Positions 7,619-15,549 of a stretch of DNA of 64,000 nucleotides are shown piece by piece. Each line of letters opens with the position of its first letter. The first letter of the stretch is position 1. This DNA is from Gammaproteobacteria bacterium (GTDB taxonomy: Bacteria > Pseudomonadota > Gammaproteobacteria > Ga0077536). A program made the position numbers and the translations under genes. Under the pieces are notes generated by a model. The model did no database searches. It was not told the origin of the DNA and saw only the letters and a program-made list of their open reading frames with translations. Location: positions 186,001 to 250,000 of the forward strand of contig JACKNG010000004.1 of NCBI GenBank assembly GCA_024235015.1, read 5' to 3'.

Positions 7619-10186
7619 ATGGCAAACAGTACACTCGGTCGTCCTAAGCTGCGCGAGCTCGACGAGCTGGGCCAAGCCAGGATTCGCGCTGTACTTCATG
7701 TTGTGCTAGTTGCGCTGACTTTCTCCGCATACCGTGCAGACCCAGCTATTGCGCTCTCTGCCGTTATCAAAGTATCCGTGGCGTCGTTGATTGCTGCAGG
7801 CTCGCTACTTGTCTGGGCTCATTGGCTCAGTGCGAAACATCGAAGCGCACTGGCACATAGACTCGCGCGTACGGCCGGTCTAATTAGCGACAACGTCTTT
7901 ATCTCTTTGGTATTGCTTATCGGAGGCGAGTCTACAGCTGGTATCTGGGCCCTGTACATATGGATATCGATCGGCTACGGCGTCCGATACGGTGTCGAGT
8001 ATTTGGCGTTGAATGTAATTGTCTCGCTCTGCATGTTTGGGAGTGTTTCGCAGGCCGTGCCATTTTGGGAATCGCGCCCCACTTTCTCACTGGGCTTGGC
8101 CCTCGCAATGCTTGTTGTTCCCCTCTACGCCGGGTGGCTTATTCGGCAACTTAGAGAGGCCGTCGCTGAGCGGGAGCGCGCCTATGCAGCAAAGGCGGAA
8201 TTTACTGCTCGTATGAGTCATGAACTCAGAACGCCGTTACACGCGATAATCTCGACTGCGGAAATCCTTAAACATCGTGCCACCGACGGATATATTGCAG
8301 ACCTCGTGAATCTGATCTCTGTTTCATCTTCAACCCTATTAGAGTTAGTTAACAAAGTACTCGATTTGTCGAAGTTTGAAGCGGGCTCCTATGAACTGTC
8401 GAACGAAGATTTTGATCTCTATCGATTGCTGTCGGAATGCGTGCTGGTGATACTGCCTCCGGCTGAATCAAAAGGCCTCGTTGTTTATCTTGACGTCGAA
8501 CCGCAGATTCCGAACCACCTTCGCGGAGCTCCGGCAGAACTCAAAGAAATCTTCATTAACCTTCTAGGGAATGCCGTGAAGTTCACTGAAGAAGGCGAAG
8601 TATCATTTTTTGTACGCGAACGCAGCCGGACTGACGATTACGTTGACCTCCTCTTCGAAATTCATGATACGGGGCTCGGCATTCCAGAGATTGCGAAAAA
8701 GCGAATTCTGGATCCCTATTACCAAGCAGATACTTCAATAACCCGAAGGTATGGCGGAACCGGCTTGGGGACAGCTTTTGCTCGGGAACTCGTCAGGCTA
8801 ATGGACGGTACGTTAGCTTTTGATTCACAGGAGAACAATGGCACTAAATTCACTGTTTGTCTGAGATTGGACTTGGTTCCCGAGGATCTGCAGCCGATAG
8901 ACGAAATAGCAGATGCGCCGGCCGCTCTCATCGTGGGCAGAGATAGGAATCGAATGCCTATAGCCGCGTTCCTTCGGTCAATCAATACGACGGTCCACGT
9001 ATTTGAACGTCTGTCCGATGCCGTTTCGTTCTTGGACAGTATGGTCGGCAATCAATCGGTTGCGTGCACCTTTTTAGACGCGTCCGATTGTGCATCAAAT
9101 ATCCCCGGCGCGTTACAGTCGTTAAGGCAGGCCTCGTCAAGAATCTTCCCGATCGTAATGTATGGCACAGCCGCGTATCACGCTACCGCTATGGCGAATG
9201 GCGCTATGTCCTACTTGCCCACGCCGATTTCGGCGAATGCGTTAAGTCGTACTTTGCGACAATTTAAACTTGGGGCGTCGCTTCCGTTTAGCGATTCGAC
9301 TAAGGTTTCTCTGACCGAAGATCCGCTGACGGTACTAAGAATCTTGATCGCGGACGATGACCCGACAAATCGAATGTTGCTCCGCACGGTCCTCGAAAGT
9401 GTAGGGCACGAAGTGTTTGTTGCTACAGATGGAGATGAGGCCATTTTTGAGCTTGTGGCAAATCGGTACGATTGCGCAATCTTAGATATGCACATGCCTG
9501 GACGAGATGGTATTGAGGTGTGTCGACTTTACAAATTTGTCGAGCCGCGAGCGCACGAGCCGGCTAAGGTAATACTGCTCACCGCTGACACTACGAGCGA
9601 AGCGAAGCGAGCGGCCGTGGAAGCCGGTGTGGATTCATACATCACGAAACCTGCTCGACCGTCAACCATCCTTTCTGCTCTAACGGGTGTGGCGTCCGGC
9701 GCACCGCCATTCCCGATCGAGAAGACGCATTTTCATCCGGAGAATCGGTATCAAGACGTAGCTCCGTCTACTGTCTCTTTAGATGGCGTTCCTGTCTGTA
9801 CTGAATCAGCTAATCAAGTGTCCGGAGCGCCGTCGAAAAATGAGCACCTGCTATGTGAGAAGGATATCGCTGATGTTCTCGCATTTATGACCAAGACCGA
9901 ACAAAGAGAGTTTTTCAAAGAATTCTGCGAGGACGCTGTCGCATACATGACCGGGTTCGAAGCTGCGCTAAATGAAGGGGAGGTAGAAAAGGCCCTTAGC
10001 GAACTTCATACCCTTGCTGGGGCGGCCTACACCATAGGAGCGCGTAAGTTGGCCGACTGCGCGCGCGTCATAGAGAGGTTGCCTTTAGAGTCCATTCTTG
10101 GCGGCAAGCTCCAGCATACGAGAACTCTTGCGTCGATAGGGAAGTCAACTCTAGATGAAATCGCGCTGCGGTACCTAGCCGATTGA
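7619..10186 (+). CDS. rpfC: RpfC-like hybrid sensor histidine kinase (putative DSF receptor)
   Basis: Membrane hybrid kinase of 855 residues with the domain order of RpfC, which senses cis-2-unsaturated fatty acids. About five membrane helices lie between residues 25 and 178, with LYIWISIGYGVRYGVEYL matching the WVTIGNGLRYG region of RpfC. HisKA has His201 in SHELRTP; the HATPase domain is complete, with N-box INLLGNAVKFT, DTGLGIP and GGTGLGTAFA. The unusual GTGLGT (rather than GTGLGL) is shared with RpfC. A receiver-like segment (about 435-550) is followed by an intact receiver (DDD near 579-581, phospho-Asp623, Lys in ITKP) and a C-terminal HPt with His797 in LHTLAGAAYTIGA. A TTG six bases earlier is a possible start; the ATG is preferred. 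It ends 7 bp from the convergent ketosynthase stop. The gene name is by resemblance, not proven orthology. Confidence 0.85.
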   Translation: MANSTLGRPKLRELDELGQARIRAVLHVVLVALTFSAYRADPAIALSAVIKVSVASLIAAGSLLVWAHWLSAKHRSALAHRLARTAGLISDNVFISLVLLIGGESTAGIWALYIWISIGYGVRYGVEYLALNVIVSLCMFGSVSQAVPFWESRPTFSLGLALAMLVVPLYAGWLIRQLREAVAERERAYAAKAEFTARMSHELRTPLHAIISTAEILKHRATDGYIADLVNLISVSSSTLLELVNKVLDLSKFEAGSYELSNEDFDLYRLLSECVLVILPPAESKGLVVYLDVEPQIPNHLRGAPAELKEIFINLLGNAVKFTEEGEVSFFVRERSRTDDYVDLLFEIHDTGLGIPEIAKKRILDPYYQADTSITRRYGGTGLGTAFARELVRLMDGTLAFDSQENNGTKFTVCLRLDLVPEDLQPIDEIADAPAALIVGRDRNRMPIAAFLRSINTTVHVFERLSDAVSFLDSMVGNQSVACTFLDASDCASNIPGALQSLRQASSRIFPIVMYGTAAYHATAMANGAMSYLPTPISANALSRTLRQFKLGASLPFSDSTKVSLTEDPLTVLRILIADDDPTNRMLLRTVLESVGHEVFVATDGDEAIFELVANRYDCAILDMHMPGRDGIEVCRLYKFVEPRAHEPAKVILLTADTTSEAKRAAVEAGVDSYITKPARPSTILSALTGVASGAPPFPIEKTHFHPENRYQDVAPSTVSLDGVPVCTESANQVSGAPSKNEHLLCEKDIADVLAFMTKTEQREFFKEFCEDAVAYMTGFEAALNEGEVEKALSELHTLAGAAYTIGARKLADCARVIERLPLESILGGKLQHTRTLASIGKSTLDEIALRYLAD

Positions 10187-10193
10187 GCCCTAG

Positions 10194-11543
10194 TCAATTG
10201 CTCGGCTGCCTTGCTACCAGCACCACGTTGTGCCCTCCGAAACCGAAATTCTGTGCTATCGCCACCCGTAGAGCAGCATGCTCCGCGCGACGAGGGATTC
10301 GGATGGTAGCTACTGGGTTCACCACATTTAATGACGGATGAACAATCTGATCTCTCAGGCTCAGGACGGAGACGGCAACTCCGAAGGCGCCACTGGCCCC
10401 AATCGTATGACCAAGAAGGCTCTTTGTACTATTAACGTATGGCCTATCACCGAACAGCCGCTCAATTGTTTCCGCTTCGGCTGCGTCATTCTGCGCAGTG
10501 CCGGTTCCGTGAGCGTTAACGTAATCTACGGACTGCAAGGGCTCATTGGCATCCGCAAGTGCTCCAGCTATCGCAATATCGATTGTTGTATCCTCCAAAT
10601 CTATGCTGACTAATGATGCAGCATCCGAAGTGGAGAACCCTCCCGCCAGTTCAGCAAGGGCATACCCATTTCTCGATCTTAGAAGTTCCTCACTTTCAAG
10701 AACGAGCATACATGCGCCCCCTTGACTAAATAGAAAGCCACTTCGTTCCGCGTCAAACGGGCGATTGACCCCGCTGCTATCGTGCGCACCGCGAGCTAGG
10801 GCGCCGAGCCGATCGAACGCCATAAAAACACCTCCCGCGCGATCCCCAAAATACTCACTACCTCCGCAAAGCGCGAGGTCGAGACGACCGGTGCGTATTT
10901 CCGTTAGTGCACGAAGAATTGCCGACGCGCCGGACGCGCAAGCCGCGAATACGGTTTCCGAGGGCCCTTTCAATCCATATCGAATGGAAATACTGGAACT
11001 CAAGGAACTCGACATTGAACGCAAGCTCGCTAATGGTGACACTCTCGGGTTCGCAAGAAAATTTTGTATCAGTTCGCGACAATCCTCCGATTCGTCCGAT
11101 TTAGATAACGATGCGCCGATTCCTTTTCCGAGCAAATGCGGCACATAGCTATCTAGAATGGAGGTGATACACCCTAGTCCGGTCCCGCAGAAAACCCCCG
11201 CGTATAAATCGCGAACATCGAGCAGTTTGTGCCGCCGCGACTTCCCGTTAGTAATCTCTGCCTGTAGACCGGCGTGTTCGATTGCTTGATCGGAAGCAAC
11301 TATCGCATTAAGCACGGCAGTATCCCGTGGAGCGGCATATGCGGAATTAATTGCGAATGACGAATAGTCAGGTAACTCGAGGGGAGACCAGAAGCGGCTC
11401 TTTGCTTGGTAGTATTCCCCCCATTCGGTTGGGGTCTCTTCTATACGTGTCTGGCCGTGCAGGCAGTTACACCAAAACTCGTCCAGTTGGTTACCCAGAG
11501 CCGATACGACACCGATACCAGTTATAAAAACTCGTCGACTCAT
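10194..11543 (-). CDS. Beta-ketoacyl-ACP synthase, FabF-like, island-encoded
   Basis: Condensing enzyme of 449 residues that extends an acyl chain with malonyl-ACP. The thiolase-fold active site is complete: Cys202 in FAACASGASA, His345 in VNAHGTGT, Lys374 and His379 in NSTKSLLGHTIGASG. The N-terminus is canonical (RRVFITGIGVVSALG) and the C-terminus has QNFGFGGHN. So it should be active and is not a chain-length-factor type, which lacks the cysteine. It lies 8 bp after the acyl carrier protein gene on the same strand, so the two are surely cotranscribed. Composition is foreign like the rest of the island, and housekeeping fatty acid genes (fabD, fabG) are not next to it. An AGG 7 nt upstream supports the start. 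I infer a role in supplying precursor for the crotonase; substrate chain length cannot be read. Confidence 0.88.
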   Translation of the reverse strand: MSRRVFITGIGVVSALGNQLDEFWCNCLHGQTRIEETPTEWGEYYQAKSRFWSPLELPDYSSFAINSAYAAPRDTAVLNAIVASDQAIEHAGLQAEITNGKSRRHKLLDVRDLYAGVFCGTGLGCITSILDSYVPHLLGKGIGASLSKSDESEDCRELIQNFLANPRVSPLASLRSMSSSLSSSISIRYGLKGPSETVFAACASGASAILRALTEIRTGRLDLALCGGSEYFGDRAGGVFMAFDRLGALARGAHDSSGVNRPFDAERSGFLFSQGGACMLVLESEELLRSRNGYALAELAGGFSTSDAASLVSIDLEDTTIDIAIAGALADANEPLQSVDYVNAHGTGTAQNDAAEAETIERLFGDRPYVNSTKSLLGHTIGASGAFGVAVSVLSLRDQIVHPSLNVVNPVATIRIPRRAEHAALRVAIAQNFGFGGHNVVLVARQPSN

Positions 11544-11551
11544 CGTTATAC

Positions 11552-11812
11552 CTATGGGGCTAGATATACAACCAATCGGTTACATACCTCAGCAACGGTA
11601 GCATCTGCTATCTGCAAAGCATCAGGGTCGATGGATATATTTAGATCTTCTTCAACAAGGATTAACACCGTTAGCGTCGCCATCGAATCCGCACCAAGGT
11701 CGGCGACGATCCTGTCGGTGTTTCGAATTGCGTCAGACTGGATATCCAGCGTACTGCTAAGTGCATTTGTAAGAGCGCGGTGCGCTCGTTTTCTCAATAA
11801 CTCGCTGCTCAT
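11552..11812 (-). CDS. Acyl carrier protein, island-encoded
   Basis: Small carrier of 86 residues that holds growing acyl chains on a phosphopantetheine arm. The attachment site is Ser43 in DLGADSMATLTVLI. The usual ACP motif is DSL; here DSM, a variant common in specialised carriers. Acidic helices II and III follow (LVEEDLNISID). A GGAGAG ribosome-binding site precedes the ATG. It is first in a two-gene operon with the ketosynthase and is read divergently from the crotonase gene, 331 bp away. A dedicated carrier suggests that acyl chains for this system are kept apart from bulk fatty acid synthesis. Confidence 0.88.
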   Translation of the reverse strand: MSSELLRKRAHRALTNALSSTLDIQSDAIRNTDRIVADLGADSMATLTVLILVEEDLNISIDPDALQIADATVAEVCNRLVVYLAP

Positions 11813-12143
11813 AGCGATCTCTCCAACACGGAAATATTGCCGGCCGGCTTCACAGCGTCCTAGTTTAGGTCGATAACATCCAATAGGGGCCCCACCACCC
11901 TAGCTTCGACAGCCCCATCTTAGCTGTCGCGAAACCCTATTTCCTTGGACGTAGAGCGTTTAAGCTAAAGCGTCGCGCAGGCCTCTCAAACCAACATGTT
12001 TTGAACGCAAGGACGGCGTAACCCCCAGAAAAACAAATCTATTTCGGCGCGACCTATCAGCTACCTCGATCGGCGGCACTCGCAAATTTGAGGGTGCCCT
12101 GCCGAGACTAAAACGTAATAGGTGTTTTCTTCGGAGGGTAACC
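11813..12143. promoter_or_regulatory. Divergent promoter region between ACP-ketosynthase and crotonase-desaturase operons
   Basis: These 331 bp must contain the 5' ends of both transcripts. A perfect 10-bp palindrome GCCGGCCGGC lies at 11839-11848, just behind an AATATT that could be the -10 of the ACP promoter on the minus strand. A second inverted repeat CGACAGC-N9-GCTGTCG lies at 11907-11929. Either could be an operator or transcript hairpin; no regulator family is recognisable. The crotonase ribosome-binding site GGAGGG lies at 12134-12139. Confidence 0.5.
11907..11929. repeat. Inverted repeat CGACAGC-N9-GCTGTCG
   Basis: Seven-base perfect arms separated by nine bases, in the middle of the divergent intergenic region of the island. 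The spacing suits binding of a dimeric regulator or a small transcript hairpin. There is no T-run on either side, so a terminator is less likely. Confidence 0.45.
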
Positions 12144-13040
12144 ATGTCTAGCGCCATAGCTATTAACCAAAACCGTTCATCATCCCCGCAGGCAACCGCC
12201 AATGGGAAAGGTGGAGTTTTCCGCTCTACGAAAAATTTCCAACTATTGTTGGAGCCGCGACGTCGTACCGCATCGTGGGTATTGCGGGCGAATGCACCTT
12301 CATTCGTAACCAAAGATCTAATTTCGGAAATACTGGACCTCCAGAAGATCTTCTCGTCGCCAAGATTCTCAATATTCGAGCAACGAATACTTCGATCTAA
12401 TGTCCCGGGGATCTTTTCTCTAGGAGGCGATCTGGCGTTCTTCAAATCATGCGTTCAATCCGGAGACGATGAAGCGCTTTTAGATTACGCGATGAAATCG
12501 GGAGAAGTGATCGCCAGTAACGTCGAGTCTTTTCGCCTTCACAAGCAATTAACTGTCTGCGTCGTCCAGGGAGAGGCACAAGGGGGAGGATTTGAACTCG
12601 CCCTCTCATCGCACGTTCTTATCGCCGAACGTGGAACTTGCTTCGGATTCCCCGAGCCGTTGTTTGGCTTGTTTCCTGGAATGGGTGCGGAGCCGTTACT
12701 TGAGACGCGCATAGGTGCAAAGAAATCGAAGGCCATTTTGGGCGCTGCTCGCCGATGGACTGCAGAACAGTTGTTTGACATGGGGGTTATAGATTTTCTT
12801 GCTGAGCCCGGCCAAGGGCTGGCGGCGACGAATGCCCTAATTTCAACTATCGGAGAAAAAGAACGCGAATTCTACGGAAGAAGATTTGAACTCCTAGCGG
12901 TCGAAAGGATTAGGAGTGAAGTTTCCGTATGGGCAAACCAGGCCATGAAGCTCTCATCGAAGAACTTTCGAACGATAGATCTAATTCTTAAGGCACAGTC
13001 CTCCGCGGCAAATCGTCGCCGCGTAGCCGCCCGCGGCTAA
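12144..13040 (+). CDS. rpfF: RpfF-like crotonase, putative DSF-family signal synthase
   Basis: Crotonase-fold protein of 298 residues. RpfF enzymes dehydrate 3-hydroxyacyl-ACP to the cis-2-enoyl form and release the free acid by thioester hydrolysis, giving DSF signals. Both catalytic glutamates of Xanthomonas RpfF (Glu141, Glu161) have matches with the same 20-residue spacing: Glu151 in GEAQGGGFELALS and Glu171 in FGFPEPLFGLFPGMGAEP. The FPExLFxLFPGMGA block is typical of RpfF and not of beta-oxidation hydratases. The oxyanion-hole region is FSLGGDLAFF (91-100). The length is like RpfF (about 290). A strong GGAGGG lies 5 nt before the ATG. It heads an operon with the desaturase, 26 bp downstream. 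RpfF is normally held by the RpfC receiver domain, so kinase 2 is a likely partner. Orthology is inferred from motifs only. Confidence 0.87.
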   Translation: MSSAIAINQNRSSSPQATANGKGGVFRSTKNFQLLLEPRRRTASWVLRANAPSFVTKDLISEILDLQKIFSSPRFSIFEQRILRSNVPGIFSLGGDLAFFKSCVQSGDDEALLDYAMKSGEVIASNVESFRLHKQLTVCVVQGEAQGGGFELALSSHVLIAERGTCFGFPEPLFGLFPGMGAEPLLETRIGAKKSKAILGAARRWTAEQLFDMGVIDFLAEPGQGLAATNALISTIGEKEREFYGRRFELLAVERIRSEVSVWANQAMKLSSKNFRTIDLILKAQSSAANRRRVAARG

Positions 13041-13066
13041 GCCGTAAGTCATCGGAGTTAGCAGTT

Positions 13067-13957
13067 ATGAAATCGTCCGAGATCAACTACACAATCCTTT
13101 CGACTTTCATCGCCGTTCATGGTGCAACAGCATGGGCGCTCTGGAAAACGGGTTTCGAATATTCCTATTTAGGATGGGCTATTGGCATCTATGCAATTAG
13201 GTGGTTGGGATTCACATGTGCGGTGCACCGATATTTTGCGCATAGAGTATGCCGGACCAGCAGAGCCTTTCAGTTTGTGATGGGACTCTGGGCGACGCTG
13301 ACAATGGCACGCTGTCCCATCAAGTTCGCATCCGGCCATCGGCACCATCATCTCCATAGTGACACGAGCCGGGATCTTCATAGCCCGGCAAAGAAGGGAA
13401 TCCTATATGCGTATATCGGTTGGGTGATTTCCAAGAATTATGATGAGGATCGGCTCGGGCGAGTCGGGGATCTCAAGCGATACCCCGAACTTACTGTACT
13501 TAATCGTTTCTACTATTTACCGAACGTACTCCTTTTGGTGGCCCTATATGCGATTGGAGAAATGCCTGCATTTGCCTACGGCGGACTGTTATCAACACTC
13601 CTTGTATGGCATGTAGCTTTTTCCGTTACGGTCGTTTTTCATTGTATTGGCGCTCCGCGCTACGAGACGTATGACGAGAGCAAGAATTCTCTGATTCTTG
13701 GGCTCTTAACTTTCGGTGAGGGCTGGCATAACAATCATCATGCGAATATGGCTAGTTGTCGGATGGGGGAATACTGGTATGAACTCGATGTTGGATACCT
13801 TGTGTTTTTGGTGTTAGAAAAATTGGGCCTTGTTTGGGATGTAAATAAGTCTGTCGGGTCGCGTATCTACCGTCCGGTGGAGGACGACACAAAAGAGACC
13901 TGCGTACAGATACCGATTTTCGATGACGCACAAGAAGCGGACCGATTCGCAGCCTGA
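13067..13957 (+). CDS. Membrane fatty acid desaturase (acyl-CoA/acyl-lipid delta-9 type family)
   Basis: Integral membrane di-iron desaturase of 296 residues that would put a cis double bond into an acyl chain. The three histidine boxes are intact: HRYFAH (54-59), HRHHHLHSD (91-99) and HNNHH (221-225), with the family block LLTFGEGWHNNHH. Hydrophobic helices flank the boxes (about 8-25, 33-52, 70-82, 150-195). It follows the crotonase by 26 bp with GGAG upstream, so it is cotranscribed. Known rpf loci carry no desaturase. I infer that it either shapes the precursor chain or adds a second double bond to the signal. A membrane-lipid role is the alternative, and the substrate cannot be told from sequence. 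Confidence 0.87.
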   Translation: MKSSEINYTILSTFIAVHGATAWALWKTGFEYSYLGWAIGIYAIRWLGFTCAVHRYFAHRVCRTSRAFQFVMGLWATLTMARCPIKFASGHRHHHLHSDTSRDLHSPAKKGILYAYIGWVISKNYDEDRLGRVGDLKRYPELTVLNRFYYLPNVLLLVALYAIGEMPAFAYGGLLSTLLVWHVAFSVTVVFHCIGAPRYETYDESKNSLILGLLTFGEGWHNNHHANMASCRMGEYWYELDVGYLVFLVLEKLGLVWDVNKSVGSRIYRPVEDDTKETCVQIPIFDDAQEADRFAA

Positions 13958-14188
13958 GAGGTTACTTCATACATCGACACAAAAAACCACATGAACATGA
14001 TTTGAATAGGGCGCGCAGTGCGACCAGCGGATATTGAATATATGCGGCAAACCGCGCGTGTTTGTACTGCAATTGGCTTTATATTTGAAGCTTCGTTGAA
14101 TGGCCCGAGGCAACTGGGGATAGTGTCAGGAAATAATATTCCTCGGATTCGGAGGGCGCGGGTCAGTGATTAGATCGCAATTCCGTTA

Positions 14189-14833
14189 TTACACCCCCCA
14201 CCCCAAAAAATTCCGCAATAACTGCAGCCCCGCTGCTGCGCTCTTCTCGGGGTGGAATTGCGTTGCGAAGACGTAGTCCTGTGCGATGGCCGAGGTGAAG
14301 GTTTCGATGTAGGTCGTCTGGCCTATGGTGAGGGAGGTTTGTGTCGGTACGACGTAGTAGCTGTGGACGAAGTAGAAGCGGGTGCCGCTGGGGATGTCCG
14401 CGGTGACGGGGTGTGCGTGGGTCCAGCTCACTTCGTTCCAGCCCATGTGGGGGACTTTCTGGGGGCTGCCGTCGGCGGCTGGGGGCGGATCGTCGGGGAA
14501 GCGGGCGACGCTGCCGGGGAAGAGGTCGAGGCAGGCGGTTCCGCCGTCCTCGTTGCTGGTGCTCATGAGCGATTGCAGGCCGAGGCAGATGCCGAGGAAG
14601 GGGCGGGTGCGCGCGGTCTCGCGGATGACGTCGACGAGGTCGTGCTCCTGCAGGCGGGCCATGCAGTTGCCGATGGCGCCCTGGCCGGGGAAGACGATGC
14701 GGTCGGCGGCGCGGATCTGGTGGGCGTTGTCGGCGACGATGACGCGGTCGCGGGACTCGGCGACGGTTTCGATGGCCTTGGCCACGGAGCGCAGGTTGCT
14801 GCCTCCGTAGTCGATCACGGCGATGGTGGCCAC
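14189..14833 (-). CDS. hisH: Imidazole glycerol phosphate synthase, glutaminase subunit
   Basis: Supplies ammonia from glutamine to HisF in histidine synthesis. Class I glutamine amidotransferase of 214 residues with nucleophile Cys83 in LGICLGLQ, and the His-Glu pair in FHPEKS near 195-197. Begins MATIAVIDYGGSN. It follows hisB by 24 bp. In related bacteria hisA and hisF come next, but here the sequence after the hisH stop turns into the A+T-rich island, so its HisF partner must be encoded elsewhere. The protein itself looks complete. Confidence 0.96.
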   Translation of the reverse strand: MATIAVIDYGGSNLRSVAKAIETVAESRDRVIVADNAHQIRAADRIVFPGQGAIGNCMARLQEHDLVDVIRETARTRPFLGICLGLQSLMSTSNEDGGTACLDLFPGSVARFPDDPPPAADGSPQKVPHMGWNEVSWTHAHPVTADIPSGTRFYFVHSYYVVPTQTSLTIGQTTYIETFTSAIAQDYVFATQFHPEKSAAAGLQLLRNFLGWGV

Positions 14834-14857
14834 GGGGGACGGCTCCGATCGGTGTGG

Positions 14858-15451
14858 TTACAGCGCGCCCTTGGTCGAGGGCAGTTCGTCGCCCATGCGC
14901 GGGTCGTGTTCGACGGCCATGCGCACGGCGCGGCCGAAGGCCTTGAACACGGTCTCGATGATGTGATGGGCGTTGCGCCCGCGCAGGTTGTCGACGTGCA
15001 GGGTGCACTTGGCGTGGTTGACGAAGCCCTGGAAGAACTCGCTGAACAGGTCGACGTCGAAATCACCGATGCGGGCGCGCGGGAAATCGACCTCCCAGGT
15101 CAGCCCGGGGCGACCCGACAGGTCGATGATGACGCGCGACAGCGCTTCGTCCAGCGGCACGTAGGCATGGCCGTAGCGGCGGATGGCGCGCTTGTCGCCG
15201 ACCGCCTTGTCGAACGCCTGGCCGATCGTGATGCCGAGATCTTCGACCGTGTGGTGGGCATCGATTTCGAGGTCGCCCTCGGCCTTCACGTCGAGGTCGA
15301 CGAGGCCGTGACGGGCCACCTGGTCGAGCATGTGGTCGAGGAACGGCAAGCCGGTGGCGAAGTTCGCGCGTCCGCTGCCGTCGAGATCGATCGCGACCGC
15401 GATCCGGGTCTCCTTGGTGTCGCGCTCGACGCGCGCGCTGCGTGTGCTCAT
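14858..15451 (-). CDS. hisB: Imidazoleglycerol-phosphate dehydratase
   Basis: Manganese enzyme that dehydrates imidazole glycerol phosphate. Monofunctional form of 197 residues, without the phosphatase domain of enterobacterial HisB. The two metal-binding motifs are HHTVED (66-71) and AHHIIE (161-166); GLPFLDHML lies near the N-terminus. The open frame extends 13 codons upstream, but MSTRSARVERDT at 15451 is the normal family start. It is divergent from hemF with 98 bp between starts. Confidence 0.96.
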   Translation of the reverse strand: MSTRSARVERDTKETRIAVAIDLDGSGRANFATGLPFLDHMLDQVARHGLVDLDVKAEGDLEIDAHHTVEDLGITIGQAFDKAVGDKRAIRRYGHAYVPLDEALSRVIIDLSGRPGLTWEVDFPRARIGDFDVDLFSEFFQGFVNHAKCTLHVDNLRGRNAHHIIETVFKAFGRAVRMAVEHDPRMGDELPSTKGAL

Positions 15452-15549
15452 GGGGCTCGGCGTGTGGTGGCTGGCGGGGCGTGCGTACATTAACAGGTCG
15501 CCTGCCTTTTGATAAGTTGAGCCGCCCTGTCCCGACGAGCCCTGGCGCC

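Larger units (their letters stand above)
4383..14165. mobile_element. Low-G+C genomic island with DSF-type signalling genes
   Basis: About 9.8 kb of A+T-rich sequence with frequent TTA, ATA and AGA codons, between high-G+C purD-intI and hisH-hisB. It holds six genes that look functionally linked: two RpfC-like sensor kinases, a ketosynthase, an acyl carrier protein, an RpfF-like crotonase and a membrane desaturase. No transposase, terminal inverted repeat or attC hairpin was seen. Boundaries are set by the composition shift and are uncertain by about 50 bp. The integrase at the left edge may have had a role in acquisition, but the bidirectional gene layout is unlike an ordinary cassette array. 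Confidence 0.75.

Noticed and set aside
11960..12445. Open frame antisense to the start of the RpfF-like gene
   Set aside because: It covers the divergent region and the crotonase N-terminus, has Arg/Lys-rich composition and no recognisable domain.
4383..14165. Gene-cassette array with attC sites
   Set aside because: I searched by eye for RYYYAAC...GTTRRRY pairs at 60-140 bp spacing. Isolated cores exist (ACCTAAC near 7556, GTTGAAT at 14095-14101), but no partner core or hairpin was found. Genes also run in both directions.
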